Below are positions 25,344 through 34,062 of a DNA stretch of 64,000 nucleotides, piece after piece. A program made the position numbers and the translations under genes. Source of the DNA: Polyangia bacterium (GTDB taxonomy: Bacteria; Myxococcota_A; Polyangia; Nannocystales; Nannocystaceae); assembly GCA_030429545.1 (NCBI GenBank), contig JAUIFF010000015.1:62001-126000 (forward strand), given 5' to 3'. Positions within the stretch are counted from its first letter, which is position 1. Every line of letters begins with the position of its first letter. The notes below the pieces were generated by a model, which worked only from the letters and a program-made list of their open reading frames with translations, ran no database searches and was not told the origin of the DNA.

Positions 25344-28300
25344 ATGCGTATGCACAGAAAATCAGCCAACATCGTGTTTTCAAGTGGCACGGGTTTCGTG
25401 CGTGGCCTTCGTCATCTGCTCCTGCACGGGGCACTCGCCCTGGCGCTGGTCGCTTGTAAACCCACCGAGCCGCCGACGGAGCCGCTGAGCCGCGAGGATG
25501 CCCAGGTTCAGGTCGACAAGTTAGAGAGCTATCTCGCCAGCCATCCCGATGACCAAGCGGCCTGGCGCGACCTCGGGCACCTTTATTGGATTCACCTTGG
25601 AGATGTCGCCAAGGCCAGGCCAATTCTCGACCGCTTGGCCGATGCCGGCGACCCCATTTCGCTGGCCTCAGCGATTGTGTTGGCCGACTTTCGCCTCGAC
25701 TTCCGCCGCGCCCGCGAACTCTCCATGCGGCTGATAGAGGTTGCCAAAAAACCGCCGGAGCCCCAACCACAATCGCGGCGCAGTCCGGGCAAGCCGGCTG
25801 TGCTCGACCGCGGCGCGTTGATGGGTTTTGCGGCCTTTGCCGCCCGGGTGCTCGCGCGCAACCACGGCGAGGTGCCCGACGACGACAAGGTCGTCACCGC
25901 CTACCTCGACAAACTCTCACTCGAGGGCTATCCGGTGGCTGTCAGCCAACCGCTGCTGAGCCTGCGGGCACAGATCGCCCGGCGCCACGGCGAGGACTAT
26001 TTGTCGTACTACAACCGCCAGGGCTGCCTGCGCGAATGGGCAGCTGGCCCGGTCGAGGGGACGTTGGCGGCGCTCGAACTGCGCCACCTCGAACAGGATG
26101 CAGGTACAACGATTACCGCCGATCCGGATGCCAACGTCACGCCCCTTTCGTGTGTTGTACGTGCGTGGAACCCAACGCCGCGGGCGGGCGTGCGGCGGAT
26201 GCAAACCGACCTCAAGGTCGCCGGCAACGTCGTCGACCTCGAGATCGCGGCCCAAACTCCCATGCGGATTTACGTCGATGGTCAGCTCGTGTACCGCGGG
26301 GATGTCACCACCCAGTGGCCGGCCGACCACGCCCAGATCCGGGTCGACACAACCCCCGGAACCCACCGCCTCGAAGCGCACCTGACTATCCCGGGGGAGC
26401 GCGCCTGGTTAATGATTCGCGCGACCGACGAGCAGGGCAAGGCGATCGCTAGCGGGCAACCGGCCAAGGGCAAGGCCAAAGCGAGCAAGGTTGAAGCCCA
26501 CGTCCCCGAGCCGATGTTTGTCGGCCCCCGCATCGAGCGTCAACCGCCCGACACCCTCCTGCGTGACCCGTTATATCGGCCACTGCGACAGTTTTTTGAC
26601 CTCGCCGATGCACTTGCCCAGGGAGATAGCGACCGCGCCGAGGAGGAGGCCCATGCGATCAAAGCCCAGGCGCCAAAATTTGCTGATGCACATATTTTGG
26701 TGGCGGCGTTTGAGATCGAAGACCCCAGCCGCGAGCGCACGGCCTCGGCCGCCCGCCAGCGCGCAGCTCTTGAATATGCACTCAACCTCGACAACTCGCT
26801 CGACAGCGCCCGTATTCGCCTGCTCGAAATGGACCTCGAGCGCAGCGAAGTTGCGGAGGTCTTAGAGCAGTTGCGGGGGTTGCCCAAGGGCAGCCTCGAC
26901 CACGTCCAGGGGGAGCTGCTACGGTTTCGTGCACTGCTCGCCGCCGGGGATGAGCACGCGGCCCTCCAGGCACTCGAACGGGCGGCTGCCCGCGACCCCA
27001 ACGGCTGCCAGATCCTCAAGGCCCAGCGCCTGATCGCCCGCGACCGCGACGACGTCAAACGCGAGGACGAACTCGTTGCCGGGCTCGAGCGGTGCTCGGG
27101 CACCCTTGGGCTACGGGCCAACCTCGCCCGTGTACGTGGCAATTTCAAACAGGCGCGCGAGCTTTTGGCCGAGCGGGTCAACCGGGCCGCCGACGATGTC
27201 GAAGCCATCGAGGCGCTTGCCGATGTTGCAGTCTCCGAGCAGGACTACGACCGGGCCCTGGTGCATCTACAAGATATTCTCAAGTACCGGCCCTATTCCG
27301 CCGGGGTGCTGCTGCGGGTGAGCGACTTGCAAGCAGACATGAACCGAGTGTCCGCGGCCCGCAGCTCGGTTGAACGGGCGATTGCCAAGTTACCAGCCAG
27401 CTCAGCGTTGCGGGTTGTCGGCGAAAATCTCGGGGTCCACGACGATCTCTACGACTTTCGCACCGACGGGGCCAAGGCGCTTGCCGCCTATCGCCAAGAG
27501 CAAGACCCATACCCGGGTGCCAACGAAGTGCTGGTGCTCGATCGCAGCGTCGCCCGGGTGTATCCAGATGGCAGCGTCCGACAAATTGTGCATACAATTT
27601 CTGAGCTGCGCACCAAAGACGCGATCGACAAGTACGGCGAAATCACCCCACCCGAAGGCGCCCGTGTGCTCACGCTACACAGCATCAAGCCGGATGGCAC
27701 GATCGTCGAACCCGAGGTCATTCCCGGCAAAAGCGGCCTGAGCCTGCGTGGGCTCGCGCCCGGTGATGCGGTCGAATACGAGTTTGTCCTGGGGCAGGGG
27801 CCCGAAAGCATGATGCCCGGGTACATCGACATCTCGCGGTTCCGGTTTCAGTCGGCCGACACTCCGTTTCACGTGTCGGAGATGATGGTGGTGAGCCCCG
27901 AAGGCCTCGAGCTCAAGGCCGAGTCGCGACACAACGCCCCCAAACCCCAGGTTCGCGTTGAGAACGGGCTCAAGATTCAACACTGGCAGGTCAAGCGTTC
28001 GCAGCGTCTCGGTGTCGAGCCGATGATGCGATCGGCTATCGACGAAGTCCCCTCGGTCCGTGTATTTACACCTCCCGACACCCACGTTTGGCTCGAAAGC
28101 CTGGCGCTTCGGCTGTACCGCTCGCAACGGACCAACCCCGAGCTGCGCACGAAAGTCGCGGCCCTCACCGCCGACATCCCCCGTGGGCCAGATTATCGCT
28201 CGTTGGCCCTACGAGCCATCTACGACTGGGTTTTGGAGAACATTGAGGAGACCGGCGACCTCTCCGACGGGGCCACGCTCACGTTGTCGGCGGGCAAGGG

Positions 28301-29267
28301 CAGTCGCCTCATTTTGCTCAAAACCATGCTGCGCGAAGCTGGTATCTACACCGAGTTATGGGTTGGCCGCGACCGCTTTGGCCCACAAGACCAAAAGGGC
28401 GGACACCCCCTGCTCGAGGCCTACGCGGCTCCGGTATTGGCGGTGTGGGTCAACAGCGACGGGCCCAAGGGTCCGCCCGTGATTGTCCTGACCAACGCCA
28501 AGGTCATGCCGCTCGGGTTTATCCCCGTCAACCTGTCCGGGACCAAGGGCGTGCGGATTCGCCTCGACGACAGTGAACGCGCACCGGGCTTTATCACCTT
28601 CCCAACCACGCCCAAGTCGCTGCTCGATCGACGTAGCCACAAACTGGTGATGGAGCTCGACAAGCAAGGAAACGGCACGGTTTCGGGGACGATCGAACTT
28701 CAGGGAATGGAAGCCCTCGCCTGGCGCAACCAGCTGCAAGACATCGACCGCGCCCGCCTCAACGAAGGATTTGAACGGGCCGAGCTCGCCCACCTGTTTC
28801 AAGGGGCAACCATCGACCTCGACACCCTCGAACTTGTGCATGAGCACGAGACCAACAAGCCGTTCAAACTCAAGTTTCAGGCATCGATCCGCGGTGCCGC
28901 GGTGCGCCAGGGCGGCGATAGTTTGATGCGGGCGGCAACGGTGCCAATGAACATGGCACTCGGGTATGCCCAGCTACCCGAGCGCAAGACCGGGATGGCA
29001 ATTGCGTATGCACCCAAAAAGACGGCGGAAGTGACCATCCGACTTACCGACGGCAAGTTTGTCGACGTGCCCAAGTCGGCCGAGGTCAAGGACGACTACG
29101 GGACCTACCGCCGCGAAGTCACCGGCCAAAGCGGCAGCAACGAAATCACCATCAAAACCGAGATGAGCCTGACGCTCGGCGTGATCGAGCCCGAGGATTA
29201 CCCAGACCTCGTCAACTTTGCCCGCGAGCTCAAGGTGATAGAAGACGAGATTATCCGCCTGCGGTAG
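25344..29267 (+). CDS. Lipoprotein paralogue: TPR / DUF3857 / degenerate transglutaminase
   Basis: 1307 residues, 8 bases after the preceding paralogue, so same operon. Lipobox LALVAC near residue 38. Architecture parallels its neighbour: an N-terminal TPR part, a beta-rich segment (MRIYVDGQLVYRGDVTTQWP), a second TPR block (ARVRGNFKQARELLAERVN), DUF3857 (YPDGSVRQIVHTISELRTKD) and a transglutaminase-like core. There the catalytic Cys segment reads SAGKGSRLILLKTML and the His segment LEAYAAPVLAVWV, so both Cys and His are missing. The fold is probably kept without catalysis. It may be a lipid-anchored scaffold or binding partner of the active paralogue. Confidence 0.82.
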   Translation: MRMHRKSANIVFSSGTGFVRGLRHLLLHGALALALVACKPTEPPTEPLSREDAQVQVDKLESYLASHPDDQAAWRDLGHLYWIHLGDVAKARPILDRLADAGDPISLASAIVLADFRLDFRRARELSMRLIEVAKKPPEPQPQSRRSPGKPAVLDRGALMGFAAFAARVLARNHGEVPDDDKVVTAYLDKLSLEGYPVAVSQPLLSLRAQIARRHGEDYLSYYNRQGCLREWAAGPVEGTLAALELRHLEQDAGTTITADPDANVTPLSCVVRAWNPTPRAGVRRMQTDLKVAGNVVDLEIAAQTPMRIYVDGQLVYRGDVTTQWPADHAQIRVDTTPGTHRLEAHLTIPGERAWLMIRATDEQGKAIASGQPAKGKAKASKVEAHVPEPMFVGPRIERQPPDTLLRDPLYRPLRQFFDLADALAQGDSDRAEEEAHAIKAQAPKFADAHILVAAFEIEDPSRERTASAARQRAALEYALNLDNSLDSARIRLLEMDLERSEVAEVLEQLRGLPKGSLDHVQGELLRFRALLAAGDEHAALQALERAAARDPNGCQILKAQRLIARDRDDVKREDELVAGLERCSGTLGLRANLARVRGNFKQARELLAERVNRAADDVEAIEALADVAVSEQDYDRALVHLQDILKYRPYSAGVLLRVSDLQADMNRVSAARSSVERAIAKLPASSALRVVGENLGVHDDLYDFRTDGAKALAAYRQEQDPYPGANEVLVLDRSVARVYPDGSVRQIVHTISELRTKDAIDKYGEITPPEGARVLTLHSIKPDGTIVEPEVIPGKSGLSLRGLAPGDAVEYEFVLGQGPESMMPGYIDISRFRFQSADTPFHVSEMMVVSPEGLELKAESRHNAPKPQVRVENGLKIQHWQVKRSQRLGVEPMMRSAIDEVPSVRVFTPPDTHVWLESLALRLYRSQRTNPELRTKVAALTADIPRGPDYRSLALRAIYDWVLENIEETGDLSDGATLTLSAGKGSRLILLKTMLREAGIYTELWVGRDRFGPQDQKGGHPLLEAYAAPVLAVWVNSDGPKGPPVIVLTNAKVMPLGFIPVNLSGTKGVRIRLDDSERAPGFITFPTTPKSLLDRRSHKLVMELDKQGNGTVSGTIELQGMEALAWRNQLQDIDRARLNEGFERAELAHLFQGATIDLDTLELVHEHETNKPFKLKFQASIRGAAVRQGGDSLMRAATVPMNMALGYAQLPERKTGMAIAYAPKKTAEVTIRLTDGKFVDVPKSAEVKDDYGTYRREVTGQSGSNEITIKTEMSLTLGVIEPEDYPDLVNFARELKVIEDEIIRLR

Positions 29268-29276
29268 CGGGCTAGG

Positions 29277-29807
29277 TCAGTTGTTCGTCACCGGAAAGCA
29301 CAGTTTGACCTTGAAATCTCCAGCGACAGGGTCGCCCCCGCAGGTGCAGACGAACTCACCAGGTGTTCTCTCGTATTGGGAGCAATGCCACAGGTCAAAA
29401 TGGGTGTTGCGGGTCCCGCAGTAAAACCCCGGCTCGCAATCTTCGAGGGTTTCGCACACGGGCCGCATGCAGCCGTCCTCTTGCCAAAACGATTCTGGCT
29501 CGCCACACATATAGCCATGGTGTTCGCACGGCACCGGGTACGTGCAGGAGCTGTAGATGTTCTTTTGACAGATCGGTTGCGGAAGATCGGGCGGCGGTTC
29601 GCTCGAGGTCGTCGTTTCGTGCTCAGTGGTGGCCGCTAGTGTCTCCCCGGGAGATGTCGTTTGCGCAGTCGATGAGCCGCTCTGTGTCGTTTGCGAAGAA
29701 CTTGATGTCGATACAACAGTACCCGACGCGCCTACGGTCGTTGCCGTTGTCGTGTCGCCACAGCTGGTCACCAGCAACAACACTACGAGAGTTTCAAGCC
29801 GCGGCAC
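29277..29807 (-). CDS. Small Cys-rich lipoprotein
   Basis: 176 residues. Lipobox VTSC16, then a Thr/Ser/Gly linker to about residue 76. The C-terminal 100 residues contain twelve or so Cys (QKNIYSSCTYPVPCEHHGYMC, VCETLEDCEPGFYCG, FVCTCGGD), suggesting a compact disulfide-rich domain. It has the CxxxxDCxxGxxC style of other lipoproteins here. No named domain. It is convergent with the DUF3857 operon with a 9-bp gap. Confidence 0.75.
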   Translation of the reverse strand: MPRLETLVVLLLVTSCGDTTTATTVGASGTVVSTSSSSQTTQSGSSTAQTTSPGETLAATTEHETTTSSEPPPDLPQPICQKNIYSSCTYPVPCEHHGYMCGEPESFWQEDGCMRPVCETLEDCEPGFYCGTRNTHFDLWHCSQYERTPGEFVCTCGGDPVAGDFKVKLCFPVTNN

Positions 29808-29876
29808 CGGTAAACGATACCACGCACGCCAAATGACACACTGATTGGTCAGCGAACGGAGTTCGTGATCGGCGGT

Positions 29877-30548
29877 TTAGACCACGGGCCCGGCACCGCG
29901 GTCGAGTGCCCGCTGGTAGGCGGGTCGGGCTTTGACCCGCTTCGACCAATCGCGTAGGTTGACCGTGCTTGCCTCGGACATGCGCCCGCGCTCGAGCAGG
30001 GCCTCGACCGGATAGGACATCATCATGTCAGCCGCTGTATATGCATCTCCGGCAAACCACTTGCGCTGGCCGAGCAGTCCGTTGAGATAGTTTGTCTGCA
30101 ACGTCAGCTCCTTGTTGATGTAGCTGCCCTCAACCTGCTTGACGAGGCCCTTGATGATCGGCTTGATAAAAAACGGGACCTTGCTGCTGCCGACCATGTC
30201 GAAGATCAGGCGGACAAGTAGGGGCGGCATCAACGAGGCTTCGGCGTAGTGCATAAAGTAGCGGTACTGGGTCATTGCCTCGGTGCCACGTTCGGGCACG
30301 AATCGACCATTTCCGTAGGTCTCGAGCAGCTCCTCAAAAATCGCGCCGGTCTCCGCCAAAATCCGATCGCCGTCTTTGACCAGCGGAACTTTGCCGAGAG
30401 GATGGATTTTTTGCAGGCTCAGCGGGGCGCGAAAGGTCTTGGGGTCGCGCTTGTAGTTTTCGATGTCGTAGTCGAGCTCGAGTTCTTCGAGCAGCAACAT
30501 GACACGGCGTGAACGGGATTTTTCGAGGTGATAGAGGGTGATACTCAT
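29877..30548 (-). CDS. Glutathione S-transferase
   Basis: 223 residues from ATG 30548. N-terminal thioredoxin-like domain: TLYHLEKSRSRRVMLLLEEL, the cis-Pro segment LGKVPLVKDGD and the glutathione contact LAETGAI. A C-terminal helical domain ends KARPAYQRALDRG, as in bacterial GSTs. The start overlaps the stop of the upstream SDR gene by four bases (ATGA), so they are translationally coupled. Last gene of the transsulfuration operon. The substrate is unknown. Confidence 0.93.
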   Translation of the reverse strand: MSITLYHLEKSRSRRVMLLLEELELDYDIENYKRDPKTFRAPLSLQKIHPLGKVPLVKDGDRILAETGAIFEELLETYGNGRFVPERGTEAMTQYRYFMHYAEASLMPPLLVRLIFDMVGSSKVPFFIKPIIKGLVKQVEGSYINKELTLQTNYLNGLLGQRKWFAGDAYTAADMMMSYPVEALLERGRMSEASTVNLRDWSKRVKARPAYQRALDRGAGPVV

Positions 30549-31228
30549 GGCGTTTTGAGTGTAGCTGCAAGTGTTCGAATGTCGCGGTTTTCGAGGATCG
30601 GCGCCCGGTGGTTGCCGGTGCCGTGAAGCCCCGCATGGACCATGGCAGCGGCGAGGTCCGTCGAGGCGATACCGATGTTGGGGTAGATGCGCCGCAGCAG
30701 CGGATAGAGCCCACGAACTAGTCGGTAGCTCAAGCTGGGCTCTGTCCGCGGGGTGGTCGGGTAGATGTAGCCGGGGCGAAAAATATGGGTACGGGCAAAC
30801 CCGTGGGCGAGCAGGGCGTTTTCGGCAATGCCCTTGTAACGCGCAAACGCCAGTCGGCTCGATTCTTTTGTATCTGCACCTTGGCCGCTGAGAAAGCAAA
30901 CCGCCGCACCGGGGCTATGCTGGCCAAGCACGCCAAAAAACGCGGCTGGAACATCCACGGTGATTCGTCGAAACGCCTCGTCCGGCATGGAGCCGGTGTA
31001 GACACCAATGCAAAACAGGGCGGCGTCTTGGGTTGCAAAGCAGTGCTCGACACCGTTGTAGTTACAAAAATCCCGGTGGAGAACCTCGGTGAGCTTGGCG
31101 TGTTGCTGGCCGGTTGCCCGGCGCGTGAGCACCGTGACCTGGTCGATGGCCGGGGAGGCGAGGCACCGGGCAAGTGCCTCGCCACCGACCATCCCGGTCG
31201 CACCCACGAGCAACACGCGTTTGCCCAT
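30545..31228 (-). CDS. NAD(P)-binding atypical short-chain dehydrogenase
   Basis: 227 residues from ATG 31228. N-terminal Rossmann motif VLLVGATGMVGGEAL, second strand VTVLTRRATG. Mid-protein are DAALFCIGVYTGSMPDEAFRRI and a Ser/Tyr/Lys-like set: FLSGQGADTKES, then RYKGIAENALL. HIFRPGYIYP follows. The pattern resembles the TIP30/HTATIP2 type of atypical SDRs. It lies one base after the cystathionine lyase gene and overlaps the GST gene. The reaction is unknown; context suggests thiol or redox metabolism. Confidence 0.82.
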   Translation of the reverse strand: MGKRVLLVGATGMVGGEALARCLASPAIDQVTVLTRRATGQQHAKLTEVLHRDFCNYNGVEHCFATQDAALFCIGVYTGSMPDEAFRRITVDVPAAFFGVLGQHSPGAAVCFLSGQGADTKESSRLAFARYKGIAENALLAHGFARTHIFRPGYIYPTTPRTEPSLSYRLVRGLYPLLRRIYPNIGIASTDLAAAMVHAGLHGTGNHRAPILENRDIRTLAATLKTP

Positions 31229-31229
31229 G

Positions 31230-32414
31230 TTAGGCCCGGTCGAGTGCCTGGCTGAGGTCGCCGAGCAAGTCGTCGATATGCTCGACACCCACGCTCACGC
31301 GGATAAAACCATCGTGGATCCCCAACTTCTCGCGGTTTTCCTTGGGAACCGAGGCGTGGGTCATGATCGCCGGGTGTTCGATCAGGCTCTCAACGCCGCC
31401 AAGGCTCTCGGCCAGCGAAAACACCTGAACCGCCGACAAAAACCGGCGGGCGGCCTCGAGGTCGCCGTTGAGATAAAACGAAATCATGCCGCCAAAGCCC
31501 GACATTTGCCGCTTGGCCAGCTCGTGCTGTGGGTGGCTGGCAAGGCCCGGGTAGATGACCTTTTGAACCTTTTTGTGGTCGCTCAAGAACTCGGCGACCT
31601 TGATGGCATTTTGCTGGTGCCGGTCCATTCGCAGGGCCAGGGTTTTGAGGCCACGAAGCGTGTAGTAGCAATCCTGCGGCCCGGGAACCGCCCCACAGGA
31701 GTTTTGCAAAAATGCCAGCCGGTCGTGGAGCTCCGCACTTTGGGTCACCACCATACCGCCGACGACATCCGAGTGGCCGCCGATGTACTTGGTGGTGCTG
31801 TGGACCACGAGGTCGGCACCGAGGGCCAGCGGTTGCTGGAACACCGGCGACATAAATGTATTATCAACGGCTAGCAGGATGCCGCGCTTGTGACAGATGT
31901 CGGCGATCGCTGCGATATCGCCGAGTTTGAGCATGGGGTTGGTCGGGGTTTCGAGCCAACACAGCTTGGTTTCGGGGCGAATCGCAGCCTCGACATGGGC
32001 CGGATCGGTCGGGTCGACGTAGCTAAAAAGCTGCCCGCGGCGCGACATCACCTTGTCGAACTGGCGAAACGTGCCGCCGTAGATGTCGTCGCCGGCAATC
32101 ACATGGTCGCCGGCATCGAGCATTTGGATGACCGTCATGGTGGCGGCACAGCCCGAGGCAAACGCAAGCCCGTAGGTGCCGCCCTCGACCGCGGCCATGG
32201 CCCGTTCAAGGGCGTAGCGCGTGGGGTTGTGGGTTCGGCTGTACTCAAACCCCGTGTGTTCGCCGGGGCCCTTTTGGATGTATGTCGAGGATTGGGAAAT
32301 CGGCGGCATCACGGCGCCGGTAACAGGCTCCGGGTGCTGCCCGCCGTGGATCACCAGGGTCTCGATTCGAGCGTCGGCCGGGATGTGGTCTTTGTCGCGT
32401 TCGTAGGTCGCCAT
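31230..32414 (-). CDS. Cystathionine gamma-lyase / gamma-synthase (PLP-dependent)
   Basis: 394 residues. Cys/Met-metabolism PLP family: GFEYSRTHNPTRYALE, FASGCAAT, YGGTFRQF, LETPTNPMLK, VDNTFMSP, and the PLP lysine in HSTTKYIGGHSDVVGG. The late SLGGVESLIEHPA and RVSVGVEHIDDL are typical. The family includes gamma-synthase and gamma-lyase, which are hard to separate by sequence. Its position one base downstream of cystathionine beta-synthase favours gamma-lyase, splitting cystathionine to cysteine. Confidence 0.95.
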   Translation of the reverse strand: MATYERDKDHIPADARIETLVIHGGQHPEPVTGAVMPPISQSSTYIQKGPGEHTGFEYSRTHNPTRYALERAMAAVEGGTYGLAFASGCAATMTVIQMLDAGDHVIAGDDIYGGTFRQFDKVMSRRGQLFSYVDPTDPAHVEAAIRPETKLCWLETPTNPMLKLGDIAAIADICHKRGILLAVDNTFMSPVFQQPLALGADLVVHSTTKYIGGHSDVVGGMVVTQSAELHDRLAFLQNSCGAVPGPQDCYYTLRGLKTLALRMDRHQQNAIKVAEFLSDHKKVQKVIYPGLASHPQHELAKRQMSGFGGMISFYLNGDLEAARRFLSAVQVFSLAESLGGVESLIEHPAIMTHASVPKENREKLGIHDGFIRVSVGVEHIDDLLGDLSQALDRA

Positions 32415-32415
32415 A

Positions 32416-33813
32416 TTACTTTGCTGCCGCCTGCTCCGAGGCGAGGTAGTCGATCAGGTCGATCTTGGTCAAAAGTCCGAGGAGGCGGTCGTTTTCAACA
32501 ACCAGGACAACTTTGGCGTCGTTGAAAATGCTCTTGAGCAACTGGATCCGCGTGTGCGGTGAAACCGTTGCATAGTCACTGGTAATGAGTTCCTTGAGCG
32601 GTTGGTCGAGCTGCCCCTCGTTTTGCAAAAGGAAGTTGAGGAGGTCGAGCTCCGAGACGATGCCACAGTGACGCTGATGGTCGTCGAGCACCGGCAATTG
32701 GCTGATACCGTGCTTTTTGAGCAACTTGATGCCGTCGCGCACGGTGCTGCTGAGCTCCGCGGTAATCACCTGGCCGGGCTTTTGCTTGAGGATGTGGGCG
32801 ACGGTGCCGGAGGTCTCGTCGACATCCAAAAACCCGTTTGAGCGCATCCACTCGTCGTTGAAAATTTTGCTGAGGTATTTTTGGGCGCTGTCGGGCAGCA
32901 GCACCAAAATCTTTTTGGGCTCCTTGAGCGTGCGGGCGTATTTGATGGCGCCCATCACCGCTGCGCCACACGAGCCTCCGCAAAAAATCCCCTCGCGGCG
33001 AACGAGGTCGCGGGTCATCAAAAAGCACTCACGGTCGTCGACCTGGACCACATCGTCGAGCAGGCTGAGGTTCATGGTCGAGGGCAAAAAGTCCTCGCCA
33101 ATGCCTTCGACGTAGTAGCTAAACGCCTTGGTCAGGCGGCCCGTTTTGACGTACTCGTAGTACAGCGAGCCAATCGGGTCGACACCGATAAGTTGGACAT
33201 CGGGGTTGCGCTCTTTGAAGTAGCGGCCACAACCCGAGATGGTGCCACCGGTGCCCATACCGGCAACAAACACATCAAAATCGCCGCCGGTTTGTTCCCA
33301 AATCTCGGGCGCAGTGTTGACGTAGTGGGCCTCGGGGTTGGCCGGGTTGTGGTACTGGTTGGCGTAAAACGCCCCCGGGGTTTCCTCGACGATCCGGCGG
33401 GAAACCGAGTAGTAGCTACGCGGATCGCTGGGTTCGACGGCGGTCGGACAAATCACAACCTTGGCCCCGTAGGCCCGCAGGCCGTCGATTTTTTCCTGGG
33501 ACATCTTGTCGGGCATCACGAACACACACTTGTATCCGCGGATCGCCGCCACCATGGCCAAGCCGGCACCTGTGTTGCCGCTGGTGGCCTCAATGATGGT
33601 ACCCCCCGGGCGCAACATCCCACGCTCTTCGGCATCGCGGATGATGTTCATCGCCACCCGGTCCTTCATTGAGCCGGCCGGGTTGAGGTACTCAACCTTC
33701 ACATAGATTTCCGACTTGACCTCCTCGGCGACGTGGTTGAGTCGGACGATCGGAGTTTTGCCCACGGCCGCCGTGATATCCGCGACGGCACCTTTCATCA
33801 GCTGGTCTGCCAT
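32416..33813 (-). CDS. cbs: Cystathionine beta-synthase with CBS-domain pair
   Basis: 465 residues. PLP fold-type II core: GKTPIVRLN, PLP lysine in NPAGSMKDRVA, TSGNTGAGLA, phosphate loop GMGTGGTISGCGRYF, GGSCGAAVMGA. The C-terminal 130 residues form two CBS motifs (DGIKLLKKHGISQLPVLDD and IDLIDYLASE region), as in regulated CBS enzymes. It condenses serine with homocysteine. First gene of a four-gene leftward operon (CBS, cystathionine lyase, SDR, GST) with gaps of 1, 1 and -4 bases. No N-terminal haem domain. Confidence 0.95.
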   Translation of the reverse strand: MADQLMKGAVADITAAVGKTPIVRLNHVAEEVKSEIYVKVEYLNPAGSMKDRVAMNIIRDAEERGMLRPGGTIIEATSGNTGAGLAMVAAIRGYKCVFVMPDKMSQEKIDGLRAYGAKVVICPTAVEPSDPRSYYSVSRRIVEETPGAFYANQYHNPANPEAHYVNTAPEIWEQTGGDFDVFVAGMGTGGTISGCGRYFKERNPDVQLIGVDPIGSLYYEYVKTGRLTKAFSYYVEGIGEDFLPSTMNLSLLDDVVQVDDRECFLMTRDLVRREGIFCGGSCGAAVMGAIKYARTLKEPKKILVLLPDSAQKYLSKIFNDEWMRSNGFLDVDETSGTVAHILKQKPGQVITAELSSTVRDGIKLLKKHGISQLPVLDDHQRHCGIVSELDLLNFLLQNEGQLDQPLKELITSDYATVSPHTRIQLLKSIFNDAKVVLVVENDRLLGLLTKIDLIDYLASEQAAAK

Positions 33814-34062
33814 GTTTGTCCTTGTGTGGCGGACTCTAACAGGCAGGCACTCGCTATTTGCCTGTGGGCGACGAGAGTTTACGCCCGCAGGTTGGCAAAA
33901 GGCGCAGGTTCGCGGGGTGGCGACGTGAGTCGTTCATCGGCAAATCTTTGCGCAGCCGCGTTTTTATAGGTTTGCGAGCTCTCACACTTGCCACGACGGG
34001 CTTGGGTATCCGTCAAGAAAATGCATGTGCATGTTCCTTGGGACACCCGCACGTCGCTTCGC

